Positions 42,371 through 50,103 of a DNA stretch of 64,000 bases are shown in pieces. The DNA comes from CACIAM-69d sp001698445. Its GTDB lineage: Bacteria > Cyanobacteriota > Cyanobacteriia > CACIAM-69d. The DNA lies in the NCBI RefSeq assembly GCF_043235035.1, contig NZ_JAZAQF010000059.1, positions 124,001-188,000 on the forward strand, in the 5' to 3' direction. The notes beneath the pieces are model-generated. The model ran no database searches. It was not told the DNA's origin and saw nothing but the letters and a program-made list of their open reading frames with translations. Each line of letters begins with the position of its first letter. Positions within the stretch are counted from its first letter, which is position 1. Position numbers and translations under genes: made by a program.

Positions 42371-42964
42371 ATGACGACGATCTCAGTGGTCTACTTTTCG
42401 GGATCTGGGCACACCCATCTGATGGCAGAGGCGGTGGCGCGGGGAGCCAGCCAAGTGGACGGCGTGACGGCCGAGTTGCTGCGGATTACGGGCGCGCAAA
42501 TTACCGAAGGGCGTTGGAAAGATCCGGCGATGCTGGATGCTTTGACGCGATCGGATGCGATCGTGTTTGGGTCGCCCACTTACATGGGTGGCGTGGCGGC
42601 CCAGTTCAAGGCGTTTGCGGATGCTGCCAGCTCAGCTTGGTTTTCGCAACAGTGGAAGGACAAGATCGCTGGCGGGTTCACCCACTCCGGCTCGCCCAGC
42701 GGCGACAAGCAGGGCACGTTGCTGTACATGGCGATTAACGCGGCCCAGCACGGGATGATCTGGGTGGGGGCGGCTGAAATGCCGAGCCAATACGTGGGCA
42801 GCGATGAGGGGGTGAATCGCCTCGGGTCGTTTTTGGGGGTGATGGGTCAAAGCGATCTGAATCCCAATGGTGGCGAGGCGATTGTTCACCCAGGCGATCG
42901 CTTGACGGCTGAGAAATATGGTCAGCGGATTGCCATGATCGCCCAGCGCCATCGCGGCAGCTAG
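42371..42964 (+). CDS. flavodoxin-like NAD(P)H oxidoreductase (WrbA/NQO-like)
   Basis: A 197-residue flavoprotein. The FMN phosphate loop is VVYFSGSGHTHLMAEAVARG at 6-25, followed by AIVFGSPTYMGGVAAQFKAF and the third FMN loop DKIAGGFTHSGSPSGDK. This fits the WrbA-like branch that reduces quinones or other electrophiles with two electrons to avoid radicals. Its likely regulator is the divergent HxlR gene. The short C-terminal extension lacks a membrane segment, so the enzyme is cytosolic. The substrate cannot be told from sequence. Confidence 0.88.
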   Translation: MTTISVVYFSGSGHTHLMAEAVARGASQVDGVTAELLRITGAQITEGRWKDPAMLDALTRSDAIVFGSPTYMGGVAAQFKAFADAASSAWFSQQWKDKIAGGFTHSGSPSGDKQGTLLYMAINAAQHGMIWVGAAEMPSQYVGSDEGVNRLGSFLGVMGQSDLNPNGGEAIVHPGDRLTAEKYGQRIAMIAQRHRGS

Positions 42965-42992
42965 GTCAAGTTATCTAATTCATCGAAGGGGA

Positions 42993-43499
42993 ATGAACAG
43001 GGGCGATCGACTGGGACAAAGCGATCGCCCTCTCAAAGAAAGAACCTATCTGACCGATTATTCATCAATCTATGATATTGAGCTGGTATTTATTGAATTA
43101 CCCAAATTCCAAAAAAAACTTCCAGATCTAGAAACCCTTATGGATAAGTGGTTATATGTTCTGAAAGCTGCCCGAAAGCTGGAGTCTGTGCCACCCAGTA
43201 TGGAGGCGGTTCCGGAGATTCAAAAAGCTTTTGCGATCGCGAACCAAGCCAACCTGAATGCTCAAGAGCTTGATGAGCTGGAGCATCAGGAAATTTTCAT
43301 TCAGGATCAGCGTAATTCCATTAAAAAGGCTCTCAGCCAGGGTCTTGAGCAGGGCATTGAGCAAGGAAAACTGGTGGCGCAACGGGCGATCGCCCGACAG
43401 TTATTGGGTGTTTTGGATGATGAAGCGATTAGTCGCACCACGGGCCTTGATTTGGAGGCGATCGCCCAACTCAGGACTGATGACTCGCTAAACCCCTAA
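42993..43499 (+). pseudogene. 5'-truncated Rpn family nuclease/transposase
   Basis: The 168 codons contain only the second half of an Rpn/PDDEXK_2 protein: ERTYLTDYSSIYDIELVFIE, LPKF, DKWLYVLKAARKL, VPEIQKAFAIANQANL and the Gln/Glu/Gly repeat tail QGLEQGIEQGKL. Full-length members have about 150 more residues at the N-terminus carrying the PD-(D/E)XK nuclease site. Here the first 15 codons from ATG 42993 are unrelated, so the break is near codon 15. It is unlikely to be catalytically active. A broken IS1-type gene follows, so this is a graveyard of mobile genes. Confidence 0.72.
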
Positions 43500-43620
43500 A
43501 ACTCATGTCTACCAAAGCCTTATGGTCGCAATAGTGATGTGTTAGATTTCATCCGTCGCAGGGGGAGTGCCTGTGGAGTAATGATGCTAACCTGGCAGCA
43601 GTAATCTATAACTTCAGTTC

Positions 43621-43902
43621 ATGCCTGCTTGCCCTCAATGCCAATCCAGCCACACGGTCAAAAATGGTCGCATCCACAACGGCAAGCAACGCTTCAAATG
43701 CAAAGCCTGTGGCCGACAGTTCATTGAGCACCCCACTCAGAAACGAGTCACACCCGAGCAGATTGCGCTCATTGATCGTCTGCTCCTAGAGCGCCTTTCC
43801 CAAGCAGCCATTGCGCGGGTCGCGCAGGTTTCTGAATCTTGGATCGAATCTTATGTGGCGGTTGAAGGTGGTCGCACTTTGCGGGCCAAGAAACCAGATT
43901 GA
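43621..43902 (+). pseudogene. IS1-type transposase InsA-like remnant
   Basis: The 93 codons encode the zinc-binding N-terminus of IS1-family transposases (CPQCQSSHTVKNGRIHNGKQ, then FKCKACGRQF) and the following helix-turn-helix (IARVAQVSESWI). In intact elements a frameshifted InsB half with the DDE catalytic domain follows. Here only 214 bases separate it from cobK, and no DDE motif is present. The last codons (GGRTLRAKKPD) are unlike the family, suggesting a deletion point near 43860. A duplicated GAGTCATGCATT lies just downstream at about 43922-43947. The catalytic part is missing, so it cannot move by itself. Confidence 0.72.
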
Positions 43903-44116
43903 TCAATTGCTTGGCAACAATTGAGTCATGCATTTGAGTCATGCATTGCGTTAGCGGATCTGTCGTTTGGTTTGGGTCTTTTTCCATCACGAAGCAGCAA
44001 GCTAGCAATTGATTGATCACCGCAATGCCCTCTGGTCGATCGCTTGATGACTCATCATTACTTCACAGGCACTATTGAATTTCTCGTTTCCCTGAGTGGC
44101 AGGCTCTGGCCCCTTG

Positions 44117-44881
44117 ATGTTGTGGTTAATTGGCGGAACCAGCGATAGCCGTACCCTTGCCCAAGCCCTCGATCGCGCTGGTTTGCCCTGGATTGCCACG
44201 GTGGTGAACCCGGCGGCCGCGCGGCTCTATGACGGCTTAAACGGCGTGGTGCGATCGGGCGCGTTTGCTCCTGCTGACCTCATGCCCTGGCTAGCCGATC
44301 GCGCCATCCGGGGCATCATCGACGCATCCCACCCCTTCGCCACAGAGATTTCCCAGCAGGCGATCGCCGCCGCCGCCCTTCGCTCAATTCCCTATCTACG
44401 ATTTGAGCGGCCCGCCATTCCCCTGGAGCCGCCGGCCCTGCAATTACCCAATCTAGCCGCCGCATTATGCGATCGATTCCTGCGCGATCGGCTGGTGTTG
44501 TTCACCTTGGGAGTGAAGGCCTTGCCGCAGATTTTGCCCTGGCGCGATCGGGTGGCGGCTTTGTGGGTGCGGGTGTTGCCGGAGTCGGTGGCCCAGGCGA
44601 TCGCCCTCGGGTTCGATCGCTCAGAGGTGATTGGCCAGCGCCTACCGGTGGATCCGGCCCAAGAGCGAGCCGACTGGCAAAATCGGGCGATCGAAGTGGT
44701 TGTTACCAAAGCAGCCGGGGCAGCGGGGGGGCTGGATCTCAAACAAGCTTTGGCAAAGGAATTAGGCGTGCAGTTGCTGGTGATCGATCGCCCTTCGATT
44801 GTCTATCCTGCGCAAACCGATCAAATTGATGAGGTGGTGGCGTTTGCCCATCGGGCGATCAGTCTTAGGTCATCCTATTGA
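44117..44881 (+). CDS. cobK: (cobalt-)precorrin-6A reductase
   Basis: Reduces precorrin-6A (or its cobalt form) with NADPH in corrin ring synthesis. The 254-residue protein begins MLWLIGGTSDSRTLAQAL, the characteristic dinucleotide-binding start. RGIIDASHPFATEISQQAI, PYLRFERPA and the C-terminal VVTKAAGAAGGLDLK follow, all CobK/CbiJ landmarks. I chose ATG 44117; the frame starts at GTG 44096, seven codons earlier. No operon partner is present, since the upstream gene is a transposase remnant. The cobH-cobI pair lies 4 kb further on. Confidence 0.9.
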   Translation: MLWLIGGTSDSRTLAQALDRAGLPWIATVVNPAAARLYDGLNGVVRSGAFAPADLMPWLADRAIRGIIDASHPFATEISQQAIAAAALRSIPYLRFERPAIPLEPPALQLPNLAAALCDRFLRDRLVLFTLGVKALPQILPWRDRVAALWVRVLPESVAQAIALGFDRSEVIGQRLPVDPAQERADWQNRAIEVVVTKAAGAAGGLDLKQALAKELGVQLLVIDRPSIVYPAQTDQIDEVVAFAHRAISLRSSY

Positions 44882-44903
44882 GATCGTTTGCTAGTATTTC
44901 TAA

Positions 44904-45677
44904 TTACCTTGTGTATCGATTCCAAAGACGACTCATCGCACGTTCTGGTTGTTCATCCGATTTCAGAGTTTCTGCTGGAATTTTTCCCATTTGTTTACAA
45001 TACTGAACATACTCAGTTGATGCTAGCCGCAACCAGTGAGTTAATCGCTGCAAACCAAAATCAATAGCTGTCTTGGAATTAGTAGCTTGATAGTAACTGA
45101 TTTCAAAGTCTCTTGCGAATCCATGAATTCGGTCAGAATATTTAAAAGAATGAACTAATGGGCATCGATAAAATCTATAAATGAAGGCTCCATATTCGTA
45201 TTCTCTCGCTATTTTATTAAGATTAGAATTCTCAAGAATTAAAGGACACTCTACTTCAAGCTCTGAAATTGAAAGATCGAGATGTGATTTTGGAAATTGA
45301 TAAGGATCATCTTCGTTAATACGCTTTCTCAGCAATAAGTTGGCAAAATCTTGATCTTCTAAACTTTTAGCATTTTCTTTCCAATCTTCTGCAAAACAAA
45401 TAACAGCAATTTTGCTGGAACTTGAATCTCGACCTGCAAAGATTTTTAGAAATTCAGAAAATCTTCTAGCTTCTGAAATTTCTTGACCATAACTCTCTCT
45501 GAGTTGAATTGCTGCATTAGGAAAATCTTGAAGCCAAATTTTTGACAACGCATCAATTGCTGTAGTTATAATGATTTTCGCATCTATTTGACTTTTTAAT
45601 ACTTGACAAAGGCTTTCTGCAATATCAGCTCTAGTGTGAAAATATTGCTCAAATTGAGTTAAATTTTCCATTGTCAT
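44904..45677 (-). CDS. AT-rich orphan protein of unknown function
   Basis: A 257-residue protein I do not recognise. Its DNA is much more AT-rich than the flanking genes, and AT-rich sequence continues upstream to 46006, which suggests acquisition. The sequence is predicted to be mostly helical. Residues about 167-180 read YRFYRCPLVHSFKY. The Arg-x4-His spacing resembles the R-x(4-6)-H motif of HEPN ribonucleases, but the residue after Arg is Cys rather than the usual polar Asn/His/Asp, so this is only a hint. No signal peptide. It is convergent with cobK (22 bases between stops). Confidence 0.6.
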   Translation of the reverse strand: MTMENLTQFEQYFHTRADIAESLCQVLKSQIDAKIIITTAIDALSKIWLQDFPNAAIQLRESYGQEISEARRFSEFLKIFAGRDSSSSKIAVICFAEDWKENAKSLEDQDFANLLLRKRINEDDPYQFPKSHLDLSISELEVECPLILENSNLNKIAREYEYGAFIYRFYRCPLVHSFKYSDRIHGFARDFEISYYQATNSKTAIDFGLQRLTHWLRLASTEYVQYCKQMGKIPAETLKSDEQPERAMSRLWNRYTR

Positions 45678-46006
45678 GAAATATCCGTCTTTTTAAGTTG
45701 ATAGCCTGGAAAATGATTAATGTTTTTGAAAATCATTATTTGATATTTTAAGATGAAAAATATTTTTTAATATTAAATATGTTTTGAAGGTTTTTCTGTT
45801 GAATTTAGTTTATTGAAAATACTTAAATGCGCGTCTTCCTGGTTTTTAATCAAATCGCTTGAGTGGCAGATCACCATTGGACAGTATTTATTTTATATGA
45901 TGCTGCCACGATAGAAACTGAAATTTATAGTTAATATTGTTTTGAAAGAGCGCCTTATCTGTGACCGCTTAGATTTGGGGTCTTTTGCCTTATTGTTGCA
46001 AACATC
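45678..46006. other. AT-rich gene-free stretch
   Basis: About 330 bases of low GC between two divergent genes, with runs of A and T and no open frame or clear hairpin. It must carry both promoters. The composition matches the orphan gene on its left, so the acquired segment may extend across it. Confidence 0.5.
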
Positions 46007-46531
46007 ATGGAAAACATCAGAATTAAGCGATTTCGGGCGATTTTTGAATCTCGCCTAGAAACCTTGAGCCATTTGCTGGATATTGCCGATTCTCACTTTG
46101 TCACCGATCGGGCTGCCCTCTTTCAGCTTCGGCTTGCGCCCGACATGCTGCCCTTTGGCACACAAATCGCCTTTACCTGTAACCAGCCGCGTAACTTTGC
46201 CCTTTGGTGCGCTGACCAACCCGCTAGCAACTTGAACCCCGAAGTGACCACCTTGGAAACTGCTCGGGATTACATCACCTCCACCCGAGAGTTGCTCAGC
46301 CAGATTAACGCCGGAGATGCCAAACTCTCAGAAATTCATCGCATTGACCTAGGAGAAGGCCTATCGCTGGAACTGCCAGGATTAGCCTATGTGGATGATT
46401 TTTTGATGCCGAATTTCTACTTTCACCTAACCACAACCTATGGCATTTTACGCATGGCTGGTGCTGTGATCGGGAAGCGAGATTTTATGATGCACCTCGT
46501 GCCCTTTGTGAAACGGGATCCCAATTGCTAG
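46007..46531 (+). CDS. DUF1993 family protein (DinB-like fold)
   Basis: A 174-residue protein of the DUF1993 family, structurally related to DinB/YfiT-type four-helix bundles. Recognisable parts are FESRLETLSHLLDIADSHF at the N-terminus, RLAPDMLPFGTQIAFTCNQP, YVDDFLMPNFYFHLTTTYGI and GAVIGKRDFMMHLV near the end. In the fold, histidines such as those in the C-terminal motifs often bind a metal. No enzymatic role is established. It is the first gene of a + strand run that continues with lpdA, but its 3' end and the lpdA start are 137 bases apart. Confidence 0.85.
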   Translation: MENIRIKRFRAIFESRLETLSHLLDIADSHFVTDRAALFQLRLAPDMLPFGTQIAFTCNQPRNFALWCADQPASNLNPEVTTLETARDYITSTRELLSQINAGDAKLSEIHRIDLGEGLSLELPGLAYVDDFLMPNFYFHLTTTYGILRMAGAVIGKRDFMMHLVPFVKRDPNC

Positions 46532-46668
46532 CGATCGACCAATCCACTGGATGCTAGCGGCGAGACTGAGCGAGCCGGGGCGGCTTTGTGGCCGGGTGGC
46601 AATTGCCCGATCGCCCCTTTCGCCGGACAATGGGGACTTTGAGAGCAATCCAAACCCAGGAGGCGGGC

Positions 46669-48123
46669 GTGACTCAAGAATTCGACTACGACTTGTTGAT
46701 CCTCGGAGCCGGAGTCGGCGGCCATGGTGCAGCACTGCACGCCGTCGCCTGTGGCCTGAAAACGGCGATCGTGGAAGCAGCCGAAATGGGCGGCACCTGC
46801 GTTAACCGGGGTTGCATTCCTTCCAAGGCCTTGCTGGCCGCTTCCGGCCGGGTGCGCGATCTTCGCAATGCCGCACACCTCAAAGCCATGGGCATCCAAG
46901 TGGGCGGCGTGCAGTTCGATCGCCAGGCGATCGCCGACCATGCCACCAACCTGGTGGGCAAAATCCAAGGCGACCTGACCAACAGCCTGAAGCGGATTGG
47001 CGTAGACATCATCCAGGGTTGGGGCAAGCTGTTGGCCCCCCAAAAGGTGGAAGTGAACACCGCCGACGGCAACCGCACGATCACCAAAACGATCAGCGCC
47101 CGCAACGTGTTGATTTCCACCGGGTCTGTGCCCTTTGTGCCGCCGGGGATCGAGCTGGATGGCAAAACGGTGTTCACCAGCGATGAAGCAGTGCGGCTGG
47201 AATCCGTGCCCCAATGGGTGGCGATCATCGGCAGCGGCTACATCGGCTTGGAATTCTCCGATGTGTACACGGCTCTGGGCGCGGAAGTGACGATGATCGA
47301 AGCCCTCGATCAACTGATGCCCGGTTTTGATCCGGACATTGCCAAGGTGGCCAAGCGGACGCTGATCGATCAGCGCGACATCGAAACCTATACCGGCGTG
47401 TTTGCGACTAAGATCACGCCCGGTGCGCCGGTAACGATCGAGCTGACCGACGCGAAAACCAAGGAAGTGGTGGACGTGCTGGAAGTCGATGCTTGCTTGG
47501 TGGCTACGGGTCGCCGCCCCGCCACGGCCAATATCGGTTTGGAGAATGTGGGCGTGGAAACCAACCGCCCCGGCTTCATTCCCGTCAACGGCAAGATGCA
47601 GGTGTTGAAGGATGGTGAACCCGTACCGCACCTCTGGGCGATCGGGGATGCGACGGGGCAAATGATGCTGGCCCACGCGGCCTCCGCCCAGGGCGTGGTG
47701 GTGGTCGAAAACATCTGCGGGCGCGATCGGGAAGTGGATTACCGCAGCATTCCCGCCGCCGCCTTCACCCATCCCGAAATTAGCTTCGTCGGTTTGACGG
47801 AACCCCAAGCCAAGGAACTGGGCGAGGCGGAAGGCTTCAGCGTCGGCACGACCCGCACCTACTTCAAGGGCAACTCCAAGGCCGTGGCCGAAGGAGAAGG
47901 GGACGGCCTGGCCAAGGTGATTTTCCGCAAGGACACGGGCGAAGTGTTGGGCGCGCATATCTTTGGCATCCACGCTTCGGACTTGATCCAAGAGGTGGCC
48001 ACGGCGATCGCCCAGCGCGATTCTGTGAAGAATCTGGCCTTTGTGGTGCACGCGCACCCGACCCTCTCGGAAGTGATCGACGAAGCCTACAAGCGCGCCG
48101 AACGGGAACTGGCTGAGGTCTAG
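46669..48123 (+). CDS. lpdA: dihydrolipoyl dehydrogenase
   Basis: E3 flavoenzyme of pyruvate dehydrogenase and the glycine cleavage system, which reoxidises dihydrolipoamide with NAD+. The 484-residue protein has the FAD Rossmann motif LILGAGVGGHG at 10-20, the redox disulfide Cys44/Cys49 in GGTCVNRGCIPSK, and the NAD+ motif IIGSGYIGLEF. The C-terminal dimer-interface active site VHAHPTLSEVIDEAY is also present. I chose GTG 46669 because an AGGAGG lies about 8 bases upstream and homologues start here; the frame to 46588 is longer. The antisense open frame at 46528-48057 is a shadow of it. A GGGGCTTCAGCCCC hairpin lies after the stop. Confidence 0.95.
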   Translation: MTQEFDYDLLILGAGVGGHGAALHAVACGLKTAIVEAAEMGGTCVNRGCIPSKALLAASGRVRDLRNAAHLKAMGIQVGGVQFDRQAIADHATNLVGKIQGDLTNSLKRIGVDIIQGWGKLLAPQKVEVNTADGNRTITKTISARNVLISTGSVPFVPPGIELDGKTVFTSDEAVRLESVPQWVAIIGSGYIGLEFSDVYTALGAEVTMIEALDQLMPGFDPDIAKVAKRTLIDQRDIETYTGVFATKITPGAPVTIELTDAKTKEVVDVLEVDACLVATGRRPATANIGLENVGVETNRPGFIPVNGKMQVLKDGEPVPHLWAIGDATGQMMLAHAASAQGVVVVENICGRDREVDYRSIPAAAFTHPEISFVGLTEPQAKELGEAEGFSVGTTRTYFKGNSKAVAEGEGDGLAKVIFRKDTGEVLGAHIFGIHASDLIQEVATAIAQRDSVKNLAFVVHAHPTLSEVIDEAYKRAERELAEV

Positions 48124-48176
48124 GACTCATTCCCCGTCCGCTTGAAATCCTGAAGGGGGTGAAAATCACCGCAGAC

Positions 48177-48194
48177 AAGGGGCTTCAGCCCCTT
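48177..48194. terminator. AAGGGGC/GCCCCTT palindrome after lpdA
   Basis: AAGGGGC at 48177-48183 pairs with GCCCCTT at 48188-48194, loop TTCA. It lies 54 bases after the lpdA stop and close to the 3' end of the convergent cobI. The same palindrome recurs at 54103-54120, so it is a dispersed repeat that may serve as a terminator. Confidence 0.55.
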
Positions 48195-48251
48195 GCTCCC
48201 TTTCGATCACCCAACAGCAGGACAAAGAATTGGGAGAGTTGAGGCCAGCCC

Positions 48252-48953
48252 CTAAGCTCCCGGTTGACTGTGGCTGGGAATTAGGATCAGTGACCAGTAG
48301 GGCACGGCGGCCGGGTCTACCTGGTCGATCGTCCGGATTTGTTGCTGTGGTAGCGTTGCCCGTTCGATGTAGAGCGATCGCCCCGTTAGCCCTAACTCAT
48401 CAAGCACCGATCGCACCTTCTCGAAATGCCGCCCCAGCTTGATAATCACCGCCGCATCGGTTTGGGCCAGGCGATCGCGCAGGAGGGGGCGATCGAGCGT
48501 GGCCGGCAAAATCGTCAGCACATCTTGGCGATAGGTCAGGGGCACTTGGGCCACGTCCGCCGCCGCCAGGGTGGAGGAAATACCCGGCACTAGCTCCGTT
48601 GGGAAGCGATCGCCCAACCGATTTAGCAGATACATGAACGAACCGTAGAGCATCGGTTCCCCCTCGCAGAGCACCGCCACATCGCGCCCCGCGGCCAGGT
48701 GAGCCGCAATCTCCGCCGCGCCGCGATCGTAGCCCGCCGCCGCCGACTCCCGGGGGCTGAAGGGCAGGACGATCGGGACTTCAATTTGCGTTGGTTGCAG
48801 AAAACCCGCCACGATCGCCCGAGCCACCGAGCCACCGTCGGCTGTCGCCGGATAGGCCACCACCGGCACGGTCGTTAAAATTCGGTGCGCCTTGAGGGTC
48901 AGCAATTCCGGGTCGCCCGGCCCCACGCCCAGGCCGTAGAGCTTGCCCGTCAC
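48252..48953 (-). CDS. cobI: precorrin-2 C20-methyltransferase
   Basis: Second SAM-dependent methylase of corrin synthesis, acting at C-20 of (cobalt-)precorrin-2. The 233-residue protein begins VTGKLYGLGVGPGDPELLTL, the tetrapyrrole methylase N-terminus. It continues with LCEGEPMLYGSF, where CobM has DGDPSLYG, and VPGISSTLAAADVAQVPL. These forms are specific to CobI/CbiL. The start is GTG 48953, which overlaps the stop of cobH as GTGA, so the two are translationally coupled. The longer open frame to 49217 is antisense-like reading through cobH. Confidence 0.93.
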   Translation of the reverse strand: MTGKLYGLGVGPGDPELLTLKAHRILTTVPVVAYPATADGGSVARAIVAGFLQPTQIEVPIVLPFSPRESAAAGYDRGAAEIAAHLAAGRDVAVLCEGEPMLYGSFMYLLNRLGDRFPTELVPGISSTLAAADVAQVPLTYRQDVLTILPATLDRPLLRDRLAQTDAAVIIKLGRHFEKVRSVLDELGLTGRSLYIERATLPQQQIRTIDQVDPAAVPYWSLILIPSHSQPGA

Positions 48954-49576
48954 GCTTCCAACTCCTTCGCCAACGCATTCACCGCCGCCGCCGCGATCGC
49001 GCTGCCGCCCCGCCGTCCATGCAGCGTGATAAAAGGCACACCTCGGGAGTCCGCCGCTAAGGCCGCCTTGGACTCCGCCGCCCCCACAAAACCGACCGGA
49101 AAGCCCAAAATCAGCGCCGGTTTTGGCCAACCCGCATCCAGCAACTCCAGCAAGTGAAACAAAGCCGTGGGCGCATTCCCGATCGCCACCACAGCCCCCG
49201 CCAGGTGGGGCCGCCACAGTTCCACCGCCGCCGCCGATCGGGTATTGCCCATTTGCTGGGCCAACGGCCGCACCGCTGGATCGCCCAGGGTGCAGATTAC
49301 CGGATTCGTGGCCGGCAATCGATCGCGGATGATGCCCTGCACCACCATTTGCGCATCACAAAGAATCGGCGCACCGGCCGTCAGGGCTGATCGGCCGATC
49401 GTCGCTGCACCGGTCGTGGCCTGTAAATCCGTCACCAAATCCGTCATCCCGCAGGCATGGATCAGCCGCACCGCCACCGGCTGCAAATCCGTGGGCAATT
49501 GTGCCAAATCCACCTCCGCCCGAATCGTGGCGAAGGACTGTTCATAAATGGCTTGACCATCGCGCAGGTATTGCAA
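48950..49576 (-). CDS. cobH: precorrin-8X methylmutase
   Basis: Moves the methyl group from C-11 to C-12 to form hydrogenobyrinate (or cobyrinate in the cobalt-early route). The 208-residue protein has RLIHACGMTDL with the catalytic histidine at 40, the following strand-loop with GAPILCDAQMVVQGI, the helix NTRSAAAVELW, GAVVAIGNAPTALFHLLELL, and the C-terminal PALILGFPVGFVGAAESK. The only available start in frame is TTG 49576, four codons after an upstream in-frame stop. It is the first gene of the two-gene cobH-cobI unit. Confidence 0.93.
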   Translation of the reverse strand: MQYLRDGQAIYEQSFATIRAEVDLAQLPTDLQPVAVRLIHACGMTDLVTDLQATTGAATIGRSALTAGAPILCDAQMVVQGIIRDRLPATNPVICTLGDPAVRPLAQQMGNTRSAAAVELWRPHLAGAVVAIGNAPTALFHLLELLDAGWPKPALILGFPVGFVGAAESKAALAADSRGVPFITLHGRRGGSAIAAAAVNALAKELEA

Positions 49577-50103
49577 AGCAGGGCGATCTCAACAGCGCAA
49601 AAACAGGTTAAGACTGACCCAAGAGGATGACTTCTGGAGCCGATGGATGGGGTTGAATTGCCCCAAAACTCAGCCGGTCAGCTTGTTCAGAATATCAGGC
49701 GAATTCGATCGCGGATCCGGCAATTGCTGAATTCTGGGTCAGCAGCAATTGGGCAACCCCCTTGGCAATGCCCTGCGGCAACCAATTCAAGACCAGTCCA
49801 AAAGGGCATAGATTCGCATGATTGAAGCAGTTTACGGCAACCCTTATTTTCATGTATTAATTAATACCTAAAACAGGAAATTGATTCCGTAATTCCCTTG
49901 ACAGTGAGAGGATCAGCAAAAGCAATAAAATTCAATGCAGACTGAAATTGATCCATGCCTTTGGGTTGACTGTGGGGTTCGATCGAGCAAGTCCAATTTG
50001 ACTCTCATTGGAGACTTCTGATTAGACTGAAGCAGTTGCTAAAAATTATTGAAGAAAAGATGCAACGAATGGCAAATGCTCCCCATGTTGGAGTAGGGAT
50101 CCT
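49577..50103. other. divergent promoter region of cobH and the Amt-cyclase gene
   Basis: A 527-base spacer. The left part has short AATTG-containing sequences with no obvious element. The right part holds a candidate NtcA-type promoter for the + strand gene (separate entry) and a long leader of about 200 bases. I see no open frame with support; the + strand frame at 49643-49825 has no recognisable protein. Confidence 0.55.
49854..49895 (+). promoter_or_regulatory. candidate NtcA-activated promoter of the Amt-cyclase gene
   Basis: GTATTAATTAATAC at 49854-49867 is a perfect GTA-N8-TAC palindrome, the binding site of NtcA, the global nitrogen regulator of cyanobacteria. Twenty-two bases further lies TAATTC at 49890-49895 in the position of a -10 box, the class II activator spacing. 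Transcription would start near 49901, giving a leader of about 200 bases. Caveat: GTA-N8-TAC occurs by chance about once in 4 kb, and the -10 is imperfect. The support is the combination of perfect box, spacing, position and gene function. Confidence 0.6.

Noticed and set aside
43903..44116. An InsB half of the IS1-type element downstream of the InsA-like fragment.
   Set aside because: The 214-base interval contains no DDE catalytic motif in any frame that I can recognise.
46528..48057. A 509-codon open frame antisense to lpdA.
   Set aside because: lpdA is unmistakable in sequence and codon pattern; the antisense product is a His/Gly-rich shadow.
48950..49217. Longer start of cobI within cobH.
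   Set aside because: GTG 48953 overlaps the cobH stop and yields the standard tetrapyrrole methylase N-terminus.
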